Shown here piece after piece: positions 5,176-5,971 of a DNA stretch of 5,971 bases. The notes below the pieces were generated by a model. It did no database searches and was not told the DNA's origin. It was given only the letters and a program-made list of their open reading frames with translations. Numbering within the stretch: the first letter of the stretch is position 1; every line of letters begins with the position of its first letter. Origin of the DNA: Gammaproteobacteria bacterium (lineage in GTDB: Bacteria; Pseudomonadota; Gammaproteobacteria; Eutrophobiales; Eutrophobiaceae); NCBI GenBank assembly GCA_004356415.1, contig SMWN01000006.1, positions 1 to 5,971 of the forward strand, given 5' to 3'. The position numbers were made by a program, and so were the translations under genes.

Positions 5176-5971
5176 ATGTCTAAAGAGAATGTGATGAAGC
5201 TCATCAAAGACAATGAGGCCAAGTTTATTGATCTGCGCTTTACTGATACACGGGGGAAGGAACAACATGTCACCATCCCTGCTTCAGTTGTCGATGATGA
5301 TTTTTTTAACAACGGCAAGATGTTCGATGGATCATCAATTTCCGGATGGAGGGGTATCAACGATTCTGACATGGTATTGATGCCTGATACAGAGACTGCA
5401 GTCATGGATCCTTTCTATGACGATTCAACAGTCAACATCCGTTGTGACGTTCTGGTGCCTACTACCATGCAAGGTTACGAACGTGATCCTCGTTCTCTGG
5501 CTAAACGTGCAGAGGCTTATCTGAAATCTACAGGTATTGCCGATACTGCATACTTTGGTCCGGAACCAGAATTTTTTATCTTTGATGATGTGCGTTGGTC
5601 AGATAATCTAAATAGTGCTTTCTACGAGATTGATTCAGATGAAGGTTGCTGGAACAGCGATGCTATTACTGAAGACAAGAATATCGGTCACCGCCCTGGC
5701 GTGAAAGGCGGCTACTTCCCGGTACCGCCCGTTGATTCACAACAGAACATTCGTTCTGCCATGTGTACGATCCTGGAAGAAATGGGTGTTACCACTGAAG
5801 TGCATCATCATGAAGTGGCTACTGCTGGTCAGGCTGAAATCGGTACCAAATTTAATACATTAGTAAAACGTGCTGACGATAATATGATACTCAAATACGT
5901 TGTGCTGAATGTCGCGCACGCCTATGGTAAAACAGCGACCTTTATGCCTAAGCCATTGGTAGGTGATAATG
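5176..5971 (+). CDS. glnA: Glutamine synthetase type I, N-terminal part (3' end outside window)
   Basis: It condenses glutamate and ammonia to glutamine with ATP, the central step of ammonia assimilation, as a cytosolic dodecamer. The 265 complete codons here cover about 57% of the usual 468-470 residues. The N-terminal beta-grasp region has VKFIDLRF-like KFIDLRFTDTRGKEQHVTIP (16-35) and KMFDGSSISGW (48-58), whose Asp reaches a neighbouring active site. The catalytic region begins with FGPEPEFFIFD (127-137), which holds metal-binding glutamates, then GYFPVPPVDS (179-188), HHHEVATAGQAEIG (209-222) and NVAHAYGKTATFMPKP (246-261). Overall wording matches class I-beta enzymes, which are regulated by adenylylation at a Tyr near residue 397, beyond the window. 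The start is secure: GAGGAG at 5164-5169 lies 6 nt before the ATG. Expression is probably driven by the NtrC-dependent sigma-54 promoter upstream. No frameshift is seen. Confidence 0.97.
   Translation, partial: MSKENVMKLIKDNEAKFIDLRFTDTRGKEQHVTIPASVVDDDFFNNGKMFDGSSISGWRGINDSDMVLMPDTETAVMDPFYDDSTVNIRCDVLVPTTMQGYERDPRSLAKRAEAYLKSTGIADTAYFGPEPEFFIFDDVRWSDNLNSAFYEIDSDEGCWNSDAITEDKNIGHRPGVKGGYFPVPPVDSQQNIRSAMCTILEEMGVTTEVHHHEVATAGQAEIGTKFNTLVKRADDNMILKYVVLNVAHAYGKTATFMPKPLVGDN

Overview
The window looks like chromosomal DNA of a free-living gammaproteobacterium of moderate to fairly low GC content. Three things point there: the CysD and CysN/C proteins read like the Pseudomonas-type sulfate activation complex, LysA has the Pseudomonas-like form of the family, and GlnA is a class I-beta glutamine synthetase very close in wording to the enterobacterial enzyme, with NtrC/sigma-54 control. 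The species cannot be named from the sequence. No transposase, integrase, tRNA, rRNA, CRISPR array or defence gene is visible; this is mostly core metabolism.

Layout. (1) 1-690, plus strand: 3' half of lysA (diaminopimelate decarboxylase); its start lies upstream of the window. (2) 691-858: convergent intergenic gap with a perfect 20-bp inverted repeat (749-794). The lysA tail and the adjacent gap (601-740) are almost devoid of C on the plus strand, so the opposite transcript there is C-rich and G-poor. (3) 859-3732, minus strand: cysD and a fused cysN/cysC gene, an operon that makes APS and then PAPS from sulfate; a candidate promoter and a 22-codon leader frame that overlaps the cysD start codon lie just upstream. 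(4) 3733-4097: divergent intergenic region. (5) 4098-4760, plus strand: a class I SAM-dependent methyltransferase of unknown substrate. (6) 4761-5175: regulatory region of glnA, holding two NtrC-like palindromes 30 bp apart, an IHF consensus match, a sigma-70-like promoter and a well-formed sigma-54 promoter. (7) 5176-5971, plus strand: 5' part of glnA, cut by the window end.

How the parts relate. The genes belong to three separate transcription units covering lysine/cell-wall precursor synthesis, assimilatory sulfate activation and ammonia assimilation, plus an orphan methyltransferase. Nothing shows that they form one system. The richest signals are regulatory: the glnA upstream region has the full enhancer, bend and sigma-54 layout, and the lysA/cysNC junction carries features suited to stopping convergent transcription. 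I found no convincing new multi-gene system.
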